From: Candidatus Omnitrophota bacterium
GTDB lineage: Bacteria; Omnitrophota; Gorgyraeia; Zapsychrales; Zapsychraceae
DNA length: 10,218 nucleotides
Assembly (NCBI GenBank): GCA_020430005.1
Contig: JAGQKQ010000053.1
Coordinates: forward strand, 1-10,218
Direction: 5' to 3'
Shown: one piece after another, positions 1-6,117 of the stretch
Layout of the letters: the number at the start of each line of letters is the position of its first letter
Numbering within the stretch: the first letter of the stretch is position 1
Translations under genes and position numbers: made by a program
Notes under the pieces: model-generated
Database searches by the model: none
What the model saw: only the letters and a program-made list of their open reading frames with translations
What the model was told of the DNA's origin: nothing

Positions 1-274
1 TAAATTGGACGGGTATGTAGAGTTTAGTGATTATGTAATGGAAGCAAGTAAAGAAGGCTTTTATGTTCAGCGATATAAGGGGCTAGGAGAAATGAATCCT
101 GAGCAATTGTGGGAGACAACGCTGAACCCAGAAAATAGGCATTTGCTCCGAGTTACAATTGATGATGCTATGCTAGCAGATGAAACTTTTAGCGTTTTAA
201 TGGGTGAGCAAGTAGAACCAAGACGTAAATTTATTGAAGATAATGCTCTTTTAGCGCGTGAATTAGACGTATAA
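1..274 (+). CDS. gyrB: DNA gyrase subunit B, C-terminal fragment
   Basis: This is the 3' end of gyrB; the gene starts upstream of the window and the first whole codon is at 2-4. GyrB is the ATPase/TOPRIM subunit of DNA gyrase, which pairs with GyrA to introduce negative supercoils in the cytoplasm. The visible 90 residues carry the family's tail signature: RYKGLGEMNPEQLWETT, then LRVTIDDA, then LMGEQVEPRRKFIEDNA, ending about eight residues later as GyrB proteins usually do. The TAA stop is at 272-274 and gyrA begins 14 nt later, so the two subunits are very probably cotranscribed. The TTG at position 5 is an internal leucine codon, not a start. Nothing looks truncated apart from the window edge. 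Confidence 0.97.
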   Translation, partial: KLDGYVEFSDYVMEASKEGFYVQRYKGLGEMNPEQLWETTLNPENRHLLRVTIDDAMLADETFSVLMGEQVEPRRKFIEDNALLARELDV

Positions 275-288
275 AAATTAGGTGAAAA

Positions 289-2742
289 ATGGATAATACT
301 GAGCCACAAAAACATGTAACTGACGTAGATATTTCAAAAGAAATGAGCGAAGCCTATTTGCAATACTCGATGAGTGTTATTGTCGGTCGTGCTTTGCCAG
401 ATGTGCGCGATGGTCTTAAGCCAGTTCATAGGCGTGTGTTGTATGCCATGCACGAGCTCGGTAATACGCATGCAAAGCCTTATAAAAAATCAGCACGTGT
501 AGTGGGTGATGTGATCGGTAAGTATCACCCACATGGTGATACAGCGGTTTATGATACTATGGTTCGAATGGCGCAAGAGTTTTCTTTGCGTTACCCACTC
601 ATCGATGGTCAAGGAAATTTCGGATCTATTGATGGCGATTCTCCTGCAGCACAGAGGTACACAGAAGTCCGCATGACACGACTTGCAGAAGAGATTCTAG
701 AAGACATCGACAAAGAGACAATTGCTTGGGGTCCAAACTATGATGACTCTTTACAAATTCCATTAGTACTACCGGCTAAGTTTCCAAACCTACTCGTAAA
801 CGGCAGTTCGGGTATTGCCGTTGGTATGGCGACAAATATACCACCACATAATCTTGGAGAGGTTGTCGATGGTGTTGTTCACCTGATAGATAACCCCGAC
901 GCCGATGTTAAAGCACTAAATCGTATTATTAAGGGCCCGGACTTTCCCACAGGGGGGATAATCTGTGGAAAAGAGGGTATTAAAAATGCCTATGCGACGG
1001 GAAGAGGAAAGTTAACTGTTCGCGCGCGGGCCAATATTGAACGGCAAAAAGGAAATAAAGATACGATTGTCATAACGGAAATCCCCTATCAGGTCAATAA
1101 AACTAATCTTGTTACAAACATTGCCGACCTTGTTCAGGCGAAAAAACTTGAAGGAGTTACCGACATTCGCGACGAATCCGATAAAGATGGAATTCGTGTG
1201 GTCGTCGAGCTTCGCCGTGACGTGGAACCGCAGATCGTTTTGAATTACCTTTACAAACATACCCAAATGGAAACGACTTTTGGGATTATCAATCTTGCCT
1301 TGGTCAATAACCGGCCAAAGGTCTTAAATCTTAAAGAGATCCTACGGCATTTTATTGATCACCGCCGTGTTGTTATTCGTCGGCGCACGCAGTTCGAACT
1401 AGATCGTGCTCTCCGACGGGCCCATATTCTAGAAGGGTTACGTATCGCCATTGATCATATTGATGAAATTATCAAGACGATCCGTAAATCCAAGAGTACG
1501 GCCGAAGCAAAAATTAATTTGATGAAAAAGTTTGGCCTCAGTGAAATTCAGGCCCAGGCCATTCTGGAAATGCAATTACAGCGATTGACGGCGCTAGAAC
1601 GGGATAAAATTGAGGAAGAATACAAGCAGCTATTAAAGGATATTGATAATTATAGGGCCATTTTAGCCTCGGAAAAGAAAATAGAAGGCTTGATTAAAGA
1701 CGAGTTGGTCGAGATTAAAAAGAAATATAGTGATGAGCGTCGCACGGAAATTGCGGCTAAGGCCGAAGAGATTGAGGTAGAGGACTTGATTGCCGAAGAA
1801 GATATGGCGATTACAATTACGAATACCGGCTATATCAAACGTATCGCCGTGTCGTCGTATAAAAAACAAAAACGCGGCGGCCGTGGCGTAACAGCCATGT
1901 CGACAAAAGAAGAAGACTTTGTGCGACATTTATTTATCGCATCCTCCAAAGATTATCTTCTTGTCTTTTCAAACAAAGGGATTGTGCGTTGGCTAAAAGT
2001 TTATGAAATTCCGATCGCGTCACGTAACGCGAAGGGAAAAAATATCGTTAACCTTTTGTCGTTCGAAAAAGATGAAGAGATTAGCGCGATTGTAGCTGTA
2101 AAAGAATTTACGGAAGACTTTTCTCTTGTTATGGCCACGGCCAAAGGAAACGTGAAAAAGACAAATCTCTCCGCGTTTAGTAATCCACGTAAGGCCGGCA
2201 TTGTGGGAATGGGGCTGGTGAAAGATGACCGTTTAATCGGTGTGTCTGTAAGTAACGGGAAAAACGATATTCTCCTGGCTACCCGTGAAGGAAAAGCTTT
2301 GCGCTTTGCGGAAAAACAAATCCGGGAAATGGGACGCAGCGCAAAGGGTGTTCGTGGTATCAATCTGGGTAAAAATGACGAAGTTGTTAGCATGCTTCTG
2401 TTTTCCAACGATGTTGGGAAAACCGGGTCAACCTTACTTACGGTAACGGCTAAGGGGTATGCAAAACGATCTGACTTCTCAGAATACCGGACACAGTCCC
2501 GCGGTGGCAAGGGAATTATCAACGTTAAGGTCACCGACCGCAATGGGTTAGTCGTTCGCTCCCTGCCAGTTATGCCGGATGATGAGGTGATGACGATTAC
2601 CAAAAGCGGCATGATTGTGCGTTGCCCGCCAAGCGACATCCGCCAGACCGGCCGAAGTGCCCAGGGTGTGCGGCTGATCAAGCTTAAGCCGGAAGATGAA
2701 GTTAGTTCGGTGGCTATAGTTGTCCATAAGGAAGAGGAATAG
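289..2742 (+). CDS. gyrA: DNA gyrase subunit A
   Basis: Complete 817-aa GyrA, a normal length. It is the DNA breakage-reunion subunit of the A2B2 gyrase. The ATG at 289 follows an AGGTGA ribosome site at 280-285. The catalytic tyrosine is Y124 in AAQRYTEVRMT, and the DNA-bending isoleucine is I176 in SSGIAVGMATNIPPHN. The quinolone-determining region reads HPHGDTAVYD, with T85 and D89 at the places of E. coli Ser83 and Asp87; Thr there is a natural variant in some bacteria. The C-terminal domain (about 505-805) shows six repeats with a G-x-x-(K/R) core (near 513, 563, 619, 667, 722, 773), as expected for a six-bladed pinwheel. The GyrA box is QKRGGRG at 527-533, which distinguishes gyrase from ParC; a similar QSRGGKG lies at 736-742. 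It follows gyrB by 14 nt, and no terminator is visible before the tRNA promoter. Confidence 0.98.
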   Translation: MDNTEPQKHVTDVDISKEMSEAYLQYSMSVIVGRALPDVRDGLKPVHRRVLYAMHELGNTHAKPYKKSARVVGDVIGKYHPHGDTAVYDTMVRMAQEFSLRYPLIDGQGNFGSIDGDSPAAQRYTEVRMTRLAEEILEDIDKETIAWGPNYDDSLQIPLVLPAKFPNLLVNGSSGIAVGMATNIPPHNLGEVVDGVVHLIDNPDADVKALNRIIKGPDFPTGGIICGKEGIKNAYATGRGKLTVRARANIERQKGNKDTIVITEIPYQVNKTNLVTNIADLVQAKKLEGVTDIRDESDKDGIRVVVELRRDVEPQIVLNYLYKHTQMETTFGIINLALVNNRPKVLNLKEILRHFIDHRRVVIRRRTQFELDRALRRAHILEGLRIAIDHIDEIIKTIRKSKSTAEAKINLMKKFGLSEIQAQAILEMQLQRLTALERDKIEEEYKQLLKDIDNYRAILASEKKIEGLIKDELVEIKKKYSDERRTEIAAKAEEIEVEDLIAEEDMAITITNTGYIKRIAVSSYKKQKRGGRGVTAMSTKEEDFVRHLFIASSKDYLLVFSNKGIVRWLKVYEIPIASRNAKGKNIVNLLSFEKDEEISAIVAVKEFTEDFSLVMATAKGNVKKTNLSAFSNPRKAGIVGMGLVKDDRLIGVSVSNGKNDILLATREGKALRFAEKQIREMGRSAKGVRGINLGKNDEVVSMLLFSNDVGKTGSTLLTVTAKGYAKRSDFSEYRTQSRGGKGIINVKVTDRNGLVVRSLPVMPDDEVMTITKSGMIVRCPPSDIRQTGRSAQGVRLIKLKPEDEVSSVAIVVHKEEE

Positions 2743-2759
2743 TCACGGGATAATTTTAC

Positions 2760-2787
2760 TTGACCGTAAACAATTCTTGCATATAAT
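2760..2787 (+). promoter_or_regulatory. Sigma70-type promoter for tRNA-Glu
   Basis: A -35 box TTGACC (2760-2765, 5 of 6 consensus) and a perfect -10 box TATAAT (2782-2787) are separated by 16 nt. The expected transcription start is near 2794, leaving a 5' leader of about 25 nt before the mature tRNA. It starts 17 nt after the gyrA stop, so the tRNA can be expressed independently of gyrase. It is the strongest promoter match in the window, as expected for a stable RNA gene. Confidence 0.8.
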
Positions 2788-2818
2788 AGAAAAACAAATT
2801 TACCGCAAGACACATTGT

Positions 2819-2895
2819 GACCCCATCGTCTAGCCCGGTCAGGACACAAGATTTTCATTCTTGTAGCGCGGGTTCAAATCCCGCTGGGGTCGCCA
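2819..2895 (+). tRNA. tRNA-Glu (anticodon UUC)
   Basis: The full cloverleaf can be drawn by eye. The acceptor arm GACCCCA pairs over 7 bp with TGGGGTC (2885-2891), followed by discriminator G2892 and an encoded CCA (2893-2895). The anticodon stem CAAGA/TCTTG (2847-2851 with 2859-2863) encloses the loop TTTTCAT, giving anticodon TTC at 2854-2856, which reads GAA/GAG. The T-arm GCGGG/CCCGC (2868-2872 with 2880-2884) encloses TTCAAAT. It delivers glutamate to the ribosome. The discriminator G and the UUC anticodon fit Glu. It has its own promoter upstream and a hairpin 3 nt after the CCA. Confidence 0.97.
2877..2893 (+). repeat. Direct repeat copy 1 (tRNA-Glu 3' end)
   Basis: The 17 bases AATCCCGCTGGGGTCGC cover part of the T-loop, the 3' half of the T-stem, the 3' acceptor strand, the discriminator and the first C of CCA. 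They recur exactly, in the same orientation, at 3048-3064. The 3' end of a tRNA is the classic core site used by tyrosine-family integrases, so this copy may be an attL-like site. See the second copy. Confidence 0.75.
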
Positions 2896-2897
2896 AT

Positions 2898-2931
2898 ATT
2901 TTGGGCTCACCTTTTTAGGTGGGCCCAAAAT
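2898..2931 (+). terminator. Hairpin after tRNA-Glu, probable terminator
   Basis: An almost perfect palindrome: 15 pairs (2898-2912 with 2917-2931) around a TTTT loop, with one T-G wobble (2907/2922). The GC core GGGCTCACCT sits between flanking TTTT and AAAA runs. It begins 3 nt after the tRNA CCA, where a terminator is expected. The run after the stem is only TGTTT, so a classic U-tract is missing; the outer A-T pairs would have to serve. It could equally be a processing or stabilising stem. Confidence 0.6.
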
Positions 2932-3092
2932 GTTTACGGCCTCACGGATGGTCTGCAAACGGCCGAGGGACGTTCGGGTCCCAATGATTGTTTCTACAAA
3001 ATATTTTAAGAAAAACATTCATTCCTGGCGAACGATCGAGAGCCAGCAATCCCGCTGGGGTCGCTTTTCGGCAACACCCCGCGATTTATCGG
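2932..3092. other. Non-coding spacer, possible integration remnant
   Basis: No convincing gene lies between the tRNA hairpin and the next promoter. A 60-codon open frame (2930-3112) has no recognisable protein character, no ribosome site at its start, and its 3' part reads through the duplicated tRNA fragment. Together with the exact tRNA 3'-end repeat at 3048-3064, the stretch 2896-3047 (152 nt) may be what remains of a deleted integrated element. The repeat copy can fold with ACCCCGCG at 3076-3083 (CGC and GGGGT paired, one bulged T), giving a hairpin of about 8 bp. No function is assigned. Confidence 0.4.
3048..3064 (+). repeat. Direct repeat copy 2 (displaced tRNA-Glu 3' end)
   Basis: An exact 17-bp copy of tRNA-Glu positions 2877-2893, offset by 171 bp and in the same orientation. 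Identity stops abruptly on both sides: C3047 against A2876, and T3065 against C2894. The 5' part of a tRNA is absent upstream (no GACCCCA, anticodon arm or D-arm), so it is not a decayed complete tRNA. Integration at a tRNA leaves an intact gene at one end and a short displaced 3' fragment at the other, which is this arrangement. The element between the copies would have been almost wholly lost. Confidence 0.6.
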
Positions 3093-3121
3093 TTGAAGGG
3101 GGGTTATTTTGAATGTATAAT
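3093..3121 (+). promoter_or_regulatory. Putative promoter for the small membrane-protein gene
   Basis: A -35 box TTGAAG (3093-3098, 4 of 6 consensus) and a perfect -10 box TATAAT (3116-3121) are separated by the optimal 17 nt. The expected transcription start, about 7 nt after the -10, falls on or next to the ATG at 3128. It is the natural promoter for the gene beginning there and perhaps for the whole ABC cluster. Confidence 0.6.
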
Positions 3122-3127
3122 CTTTGT

Positions 3128-3346
3128 ATGAAAAAAGCGTTGTCGATAATTATAATTATTTTTTGGGGATTGTTTCTTTGGATCGATAGAATTTGGAGTG
3201 AGGTTATTGCAGGCGCCGTCGCGGACAAATTAGGGACATATGGAGAGCTATACGGCCCCCTTTCCCATTTTCGCCCGGCTGCACTTTATTCGGCCCTCAC
3301 CGCAACCATGTTGTTTTTGATTCTTAATAATAGAAAAAATGGCTAA
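3128..3346 (+). CDS. Small two-helix membrane protein, unknown function
   Basis: A 72-aa protein that I do not recognise. It begins MKKALSIIIIIFWGLFLWID, a basic N-terminus followed by a hydrophobic helix (about 4-19). A polar middle stretch (20-48) leads to a second hydrophobic helix (about 51-66) and a basic tail NNRKNG, so both ends are likely cytoplasmic. The ATG at 3128 is chosen over the in-frame ATG at 3113 because 3113 lies just before and partly against the -10 box, and because MKK plus a hydrophobic run is a normal membrane-protein start. There is no Shine-Dalgarno sequence. The first helix could be a signal peptide, but no clear cleavage site is seen. It precedes the ABC genes with the same orientation, so a role as a small accessory subunit is possible but unproven. 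Confidence 0.6.
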   Translation: MKKALSIIIIIFWGLFLWIDRIWSEVIAGAVADKLGTYGELYGPLSHFRPAALYSALTATMLFLILNNRKNG

Positions 3347-3356
3347 ATTTTAACAA

Positions 3357-3362
3357 TATAAT
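3357..3362 (+). promoter_or_regulatory. Possible -10 box between the two small genes
   Basis: A perfect TATAAT lies 11 nt after the stop of the upstream small gene. The -35 position holds only an A-run (3334-3339), with no TTGACA-like box and no TG extension. The predicted start would be near 3369, about 11 nt before the TTG at 3380. It could give the ABC cluster its own promoter, but in AT-rich sequence a lone TATAAT can arise by chance. Confidence 0.3.
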
Positions 3363-3379
3363 TTCTCCTCTTCGGGTTT

Positions 3380-3577
3380 TTGACGGCTATACAAGGTTGG
3401 CCGAAAATCTCAAATGGTAAAAACCCATCTTATGATGGACCTTTTTTAACCCATCCAAGGGTTGAACGGACCTTTGGGCAGGAACACAAAGACAGTTTTA
3501 AAAGGTTTAATTCCACAAAAATTTTTGCTATATTTATAATAATTATTTTTGGATATTTATTAGGGAGAGTTGTATGA
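3380..3577 (+). CDS. Small C-terminally anchored membrane protein, unknown
   Basis: A possible 65-aa protein that I do not recognise. Its N-terminal 45 residues are polar with several Pro and Gly (GWPKISNGKNPSYDGPF near the start). The last 19 residues form one hydrophobic segment, KIFAIFIIIIFGYLLGRVV, giving a tail-anchored layout with the polar part probably cytoplasmic. The only in-frame start is TTG at 3380 (the frame is closed by TAA at 3359-3361), and no ribosome site precedes it, which is the main doubt. Support for a real gene is the TGA stop overlapping the ATPase ATG by four bases (ATGA), a layout typical of translational coupling. It could be an accessory or regulatory subunit of the ABC transporter behind it. 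Confidence 0.5.
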   Translation: MTAIQGWPKISNGKNPSYDGPFLTHPRVERTFGQEHKDSFKRFNSTKIFAIFIIIIFGYLLGRVV

Positions 3578-4518
3578 ACGTCGTAGAGGTCACCCAGTTG
3601 CGGGTAGATTATGATGATGTCACAGCCGTTAATGATGTTTCATTTCATTTGGAAAAAGGAAAGATTTACGGCTTTGTTGGACCCAACGGCGCAGGAAAGA
3701 CGTCCACGATAAAGGCTCTGGCGGGCATCCTTGAACCAAAAAGGGGGACGATTCTTCTCAACGGATTTAATTTGGAAACGCAACGGGAGAAAGCCTTGGC
3801 GCATATCGGATATATGCCGGATTTTTCACCTGTTTACGAAAATCTGAAAGTTTGGGAATATTTAGATGTTTTTGCCGCTGCTTATGGGCTTAAAGCTGGT
3901 GACCGATCGGTCAGTATCGAAAAGTGGCTGCAGAAGGTGGATTTAACGATAAAAAGAGATACTCTTATAAAGGGACTTTCCCGCGGGATGCGGCAGCGTC
4001 TTGTTTTGGCCAAAATTCTTGAGACAGATCCAAAAATTCTATTTTTGGACGAGCCGGCCAGCGGCTTGGACCCTATTGCCCGCAAACAGATACGGGATCT
4101 TTTGAAAGAGGTCAGCACCAACGGTGTCACGATTTTAATTTCCAGCCATATCCTTTCCGAGCTAAGTGATTTTGTTGATTCGGTAATCATTTTGGAAAAA
4201 GGTAATCTTATTATGGCAGGTGGTATTGAAGATATCAGAAAGCAAACCGGCGGCGCACAAAAGTTGATGGTTCGGTTTACGAAGGAGGAAGAGGGCCTTC
4301 CTGTGTTTGAAAAAATCTTGTCCTCTGAGGGGGTATCCCAAGAGCAGATTTCCCAGGATAAATCAAAATATATCGTTCACCTTCAAAGTGACGATGGAAC
4401 GGCCTTTCGGCTTTTAAATAAGTTAATCACAAGTAATGTTCTTCTTGAGGAGTGTTCTGTTAAAAAGGAGGACATTGAAGACATCTTTCTTAAGGTTGGA
4501 GCAAAGGAGGTTTCTTGA
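3574..4518 (+). CDS. ABC-2 type exporter ATP-binding protein
   Basis: A 314-aa nucleotide-binding subunit of an ABC exporter (CcmA/NatA/drug-exporter style), acting on the cytoplasmic face of the inner membrane. Walker A is GPNGAGKT (36-43), the signature is LSRGM (135-139) in place of LSGGQ, Walker B is ILFLDEP (155-161), the D-loop is SGLD (163-166), and the switch histidine is H192 in SSH. The Q-loop position reads GYMPD (79-83), without the usual Gln. Residues from about 215 form the C-terminal extension of this subfamily, ending near DIEDIFLKV. The ATG at 3574 follows AGGGAGAG (3562-3569). It overlaps the small gene before it (ATGA) and the permease after it (TTGA), so the three are very likely one operon. 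The substrate cannot be read from the sequence. Confidence 0.93.
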   Translation: MNVVEVTQLRVDYDDVTAVNDVSFHLEKGKIYGFVGPNGAGKTSTIKALAGILEPKRGTILLNGFNLETQREKALAHIGYMPDFSPVYENLKVWEYLDVFAAAYGLKAGDRSVSIEKWLQKVDLTIKRDTLIKGLSRGMRQRLVLAKILETDPKILFLDEPASGLDPIARKQIRDLLKEVSTNGVTILISSHILSELSDFVDSVIILEKGNLIMAGGIEDIRKQTGGAQKLMVRFTKEEEGLPVFEKILSSEGVSQEQISQDKSKYIVHLQSDDGTAFRLLNKLITSNVLLEECSVKKEDIEDIFLKVGAKEVS

Positions 4519-6026
4519 ATTTCCTGAATTTAAAAAACAACGCCTTGTTTTTAAGTTGTTGGTATGAGCGAGCTCGTCCCGTTCAGATTTTTTGTTTTGG
4601 CACGCTAATATTAAGTATCTTCTTTTTGTCATATATGGTTGTTTCTTCCAATGCCGGACCGAAGGTTGTTGCAAAAACGTTATTTGGCGTGACCGTAGGC
4701 TTACAAATAGTGGTGTTGCTGGTTCAGGGAACATTGTTCGCGGGACATATGGGGTCACGTGAACGAACGTCTGCGACGCTGGATTTTCATCGCAATTCAC
4801 CGGAATCGGTTGCGGCTAAGGTATTTGGCCTTATCTTTGGGAGCGCATGGTTTGAATGGGCCGTTTTCTTTTTTCTATTTGTTGTAGAATTATTCTTTGT
4901 TTTCTCTATCGATATAACCGTTTCTCAAATATTGCTTATGAATGTTTCACTAATCCTTTCGGGAGCTTTTTTTCATACGGTAGCAGCGACCATTGCTTTG
5001 TCATCCAGCACGAGGAAGAGGAGAAATCCCTTCGGACTTATATTATTATTTATATTTTTGGGCGGGCCATTCATATTTTATCATCTCTTTACGATTTCTT
5101 CCCCGTTTTTCTCCCACCTATTAGGTTTTACCGCCATAGGATATGTGACTTCGGATAAAGCATTTTATTTTAGCGGACATTTTTATACCATGAAGGCTCC
5201 GCTTATTGTTATGCAGGCCGCTACGCAGATCCCCTTGTTTTGGTTAATGATAAATGGGATGAGACGAATTTTTCGTATGCCAAACAGTCCCGTTTGGTCA
5301 AAGAGTGATTTACTTTGTTTTTGTACGTTTTTATTTTTTATGGTGGCAGGTTTTTTTGTGGCAGGAGTTCAAGACTTTGACGCGCTTACAGAGCATAGGG
5401 GGTACTATTACTACCCCCGTTCTTTCGACGCTTTCTACGGGCAGGAGCTATTTACGTATGGCGTTTTGTATGTCGGGGCCGGAATAGGTATGGCCCTTTT
5501 TTGCATTCCGGATTATTTTAAGAGATCAAAGTATATTTTGCATACAAAAAAAGGTTTGGTAAGGAAAAGCATCTTTGACGATGGAGCGACAGGATTTTTT
5601 GCCATTCTCGTTTATATGATCATAGGGGGCGTCTTTCTGATTCCCTATGTCCTTGTCGGAAAGGGGATGGTCCAGAATGCATTGGTCGGAATTCTTTTGC
5701 TCAGTAGTTATGTTTTTGCTTTTGCAGGATTTTTAGAGTTTTTCCGGCTGGGGCCGTTTCGTAAAAACAAAATTTTTTTATTTACGACGATGGTCCTATG
5801 GTGGGGAATTTTTCCATGGATGATAGGGCTGATGTCTGGACAAGACGACAATGCCCTTACTTTTCTATCACCTTTTTTTGGTCTGGCCTATTTTGTGGCC
5901 AGTATAACAGATGAAGTCTCCGTGAATATGTCGGCACCAATCCTGCCTTTTTTTATCTGCGGACTAATCTGGGCCTTGGCCTATCAGCAGCACCTTTTGG
6001 TGAAGGCAAAAGCAAGCCCGGATTAG
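4515..6026 (+). CDS. Polytopic ABC transporter permease (putative)
   Basis: A 503-aa very hydrophobic protein with about 12-14 membrane segments by eye, for example near 24-43, 55-76, 103-130, 137-161, 171-191, 285-306, 376-398, 405-430, 436-457 and 479-498. It starts at TTG 4515, fixed by the perfect AAAGGAGG ribosome site at 4503-4510 and the four-base overlap with the ATPase stop. It is assigned as the membrane subunit by this coupling and by the segment RERTSATLDFHRNSPESVAAK (about 82-101), which resembles the stretch after the second helix in ABC-2 permeases that contacts the ATPase. A classic ABC-2 permease has six helices in 250-400 aa, so this one is about twice the usual helix number. 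No second copy of the RERT-like motif is apparent. The exported substrate is unknown. Confidence 0.8.
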   Translation: MNFLNLKNNALFLSCWYERARPVQIFCFGTLILSIFFLSYMVVSSNAGPKVVAKTLFGVTVGLQIVVLLVQGTLFAGHMGSRERTSATLDFHRNSPESVAAKVFGLIFGSAWFEWAVFFFLFVVELFFVFSIDITVSQILLMNVSLILSGAFFHTVAATIALSSSTRKRRNPFGLILLFIFLGGPFIFYHLFTISSPFFSHLLGFTAIGYVTSDKAFYFSGHFYTMKAPLIVMQAATQIPLFWLMINGMRRIFRMPNSPVWSKSDLLCFCTFLFFMVAGFFVAGVQDFDALTEHRGYYYYPRSFDAFYGQELFTYGVLYVGAGIGMALFCIPDYFKRSKYILHTKKGLVRKSIFDDGATGFFAILVYMIIGGVFLIPYVLVGKGMVQNALVGILLLSSYVFAFAGFLEFFRLGPFRKNKIFLFTTMVLWWGIFPWMIGLMSGQDDNALTFLSPFFGLAYFVASITDEVSVNMSAPILPFFICGLIWALAYQQHLLVKAKASPD

Positions 6027-6037
6027 TGTGTTGTTTG

Positions 6038-6055
6038 AGTGTCGGGACACTTTTT
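6038..6055 (+). terminator. Weak short hairpin with T-run
   Basis: AGTGT/ACACT (6038-6042 with 6047-6051) encloses the loop CGGG and is followed by TTTT. It lies 12 nt after the permease stop. The stem is only five pairs, so alone it would be a poor terminator; it may back up the stronger one at 6089. Confidence 0.3.
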
Positions 6056-6088
6056 ACAAAATGATCAACCCGCAAACGTTATAAGGAC

Positions 6089-6117
6089 AAAAGGTCATCA
6101 AATGATGGCCTTTTTTT
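6089..6117 (+). terminator. Intrinsic terminator of the ABC operon
   Basis: An 11-bp stem (6089-6099 with 6104-6114) encloses the loop AAAT, with one T-G wobble (6095/6108), and ends in a run of seven T (6111-6117). It lies 62 nt after the permease stop and separates the ABC cluster from the RND genes. The A-run on the 5' side means it could also work weakly in the opposite direction. Confidence 0.8.

Noticed and set aside
541..560. Thr at the GyrA position of E. coli Ser83 as a quinolone-resistance change
   Set aside because: Threonine at this position occurs naturally in susceptible bacteria, and the Asp at the 87 equivalent is intact, so no resistance can be inferred.
2001..2858. 285-codon open frame on the minus strand
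   Set aside because: It lies antisense to gyrA and runs into the tRNA-Glu gene; it has no domain character and its composition is a mirror of the gyrA codons.
2930..3112. 60-codon open frame after the tRNA hairpin
   Set aside because: No ribosome site at its ATG, no protein-like pattern, and its end reads through the duplicated tRNA fragment; best treated as non-coding.
3113..3127. Upstream ATG as start of the small two-helix protein
   Set aside because: It lies directly before the TATAAT box, upstream of the predicted transcription start, and would add MYNLC before a normal MKK start.
5398..5418. GGGGGTA/TACCCCC inverted repeat within the permease gene
   Set aside because: Seven pairs around a seven-base loop inside a coding region encoding a Tyr run; no T-tract and no sign of a regulatory role.
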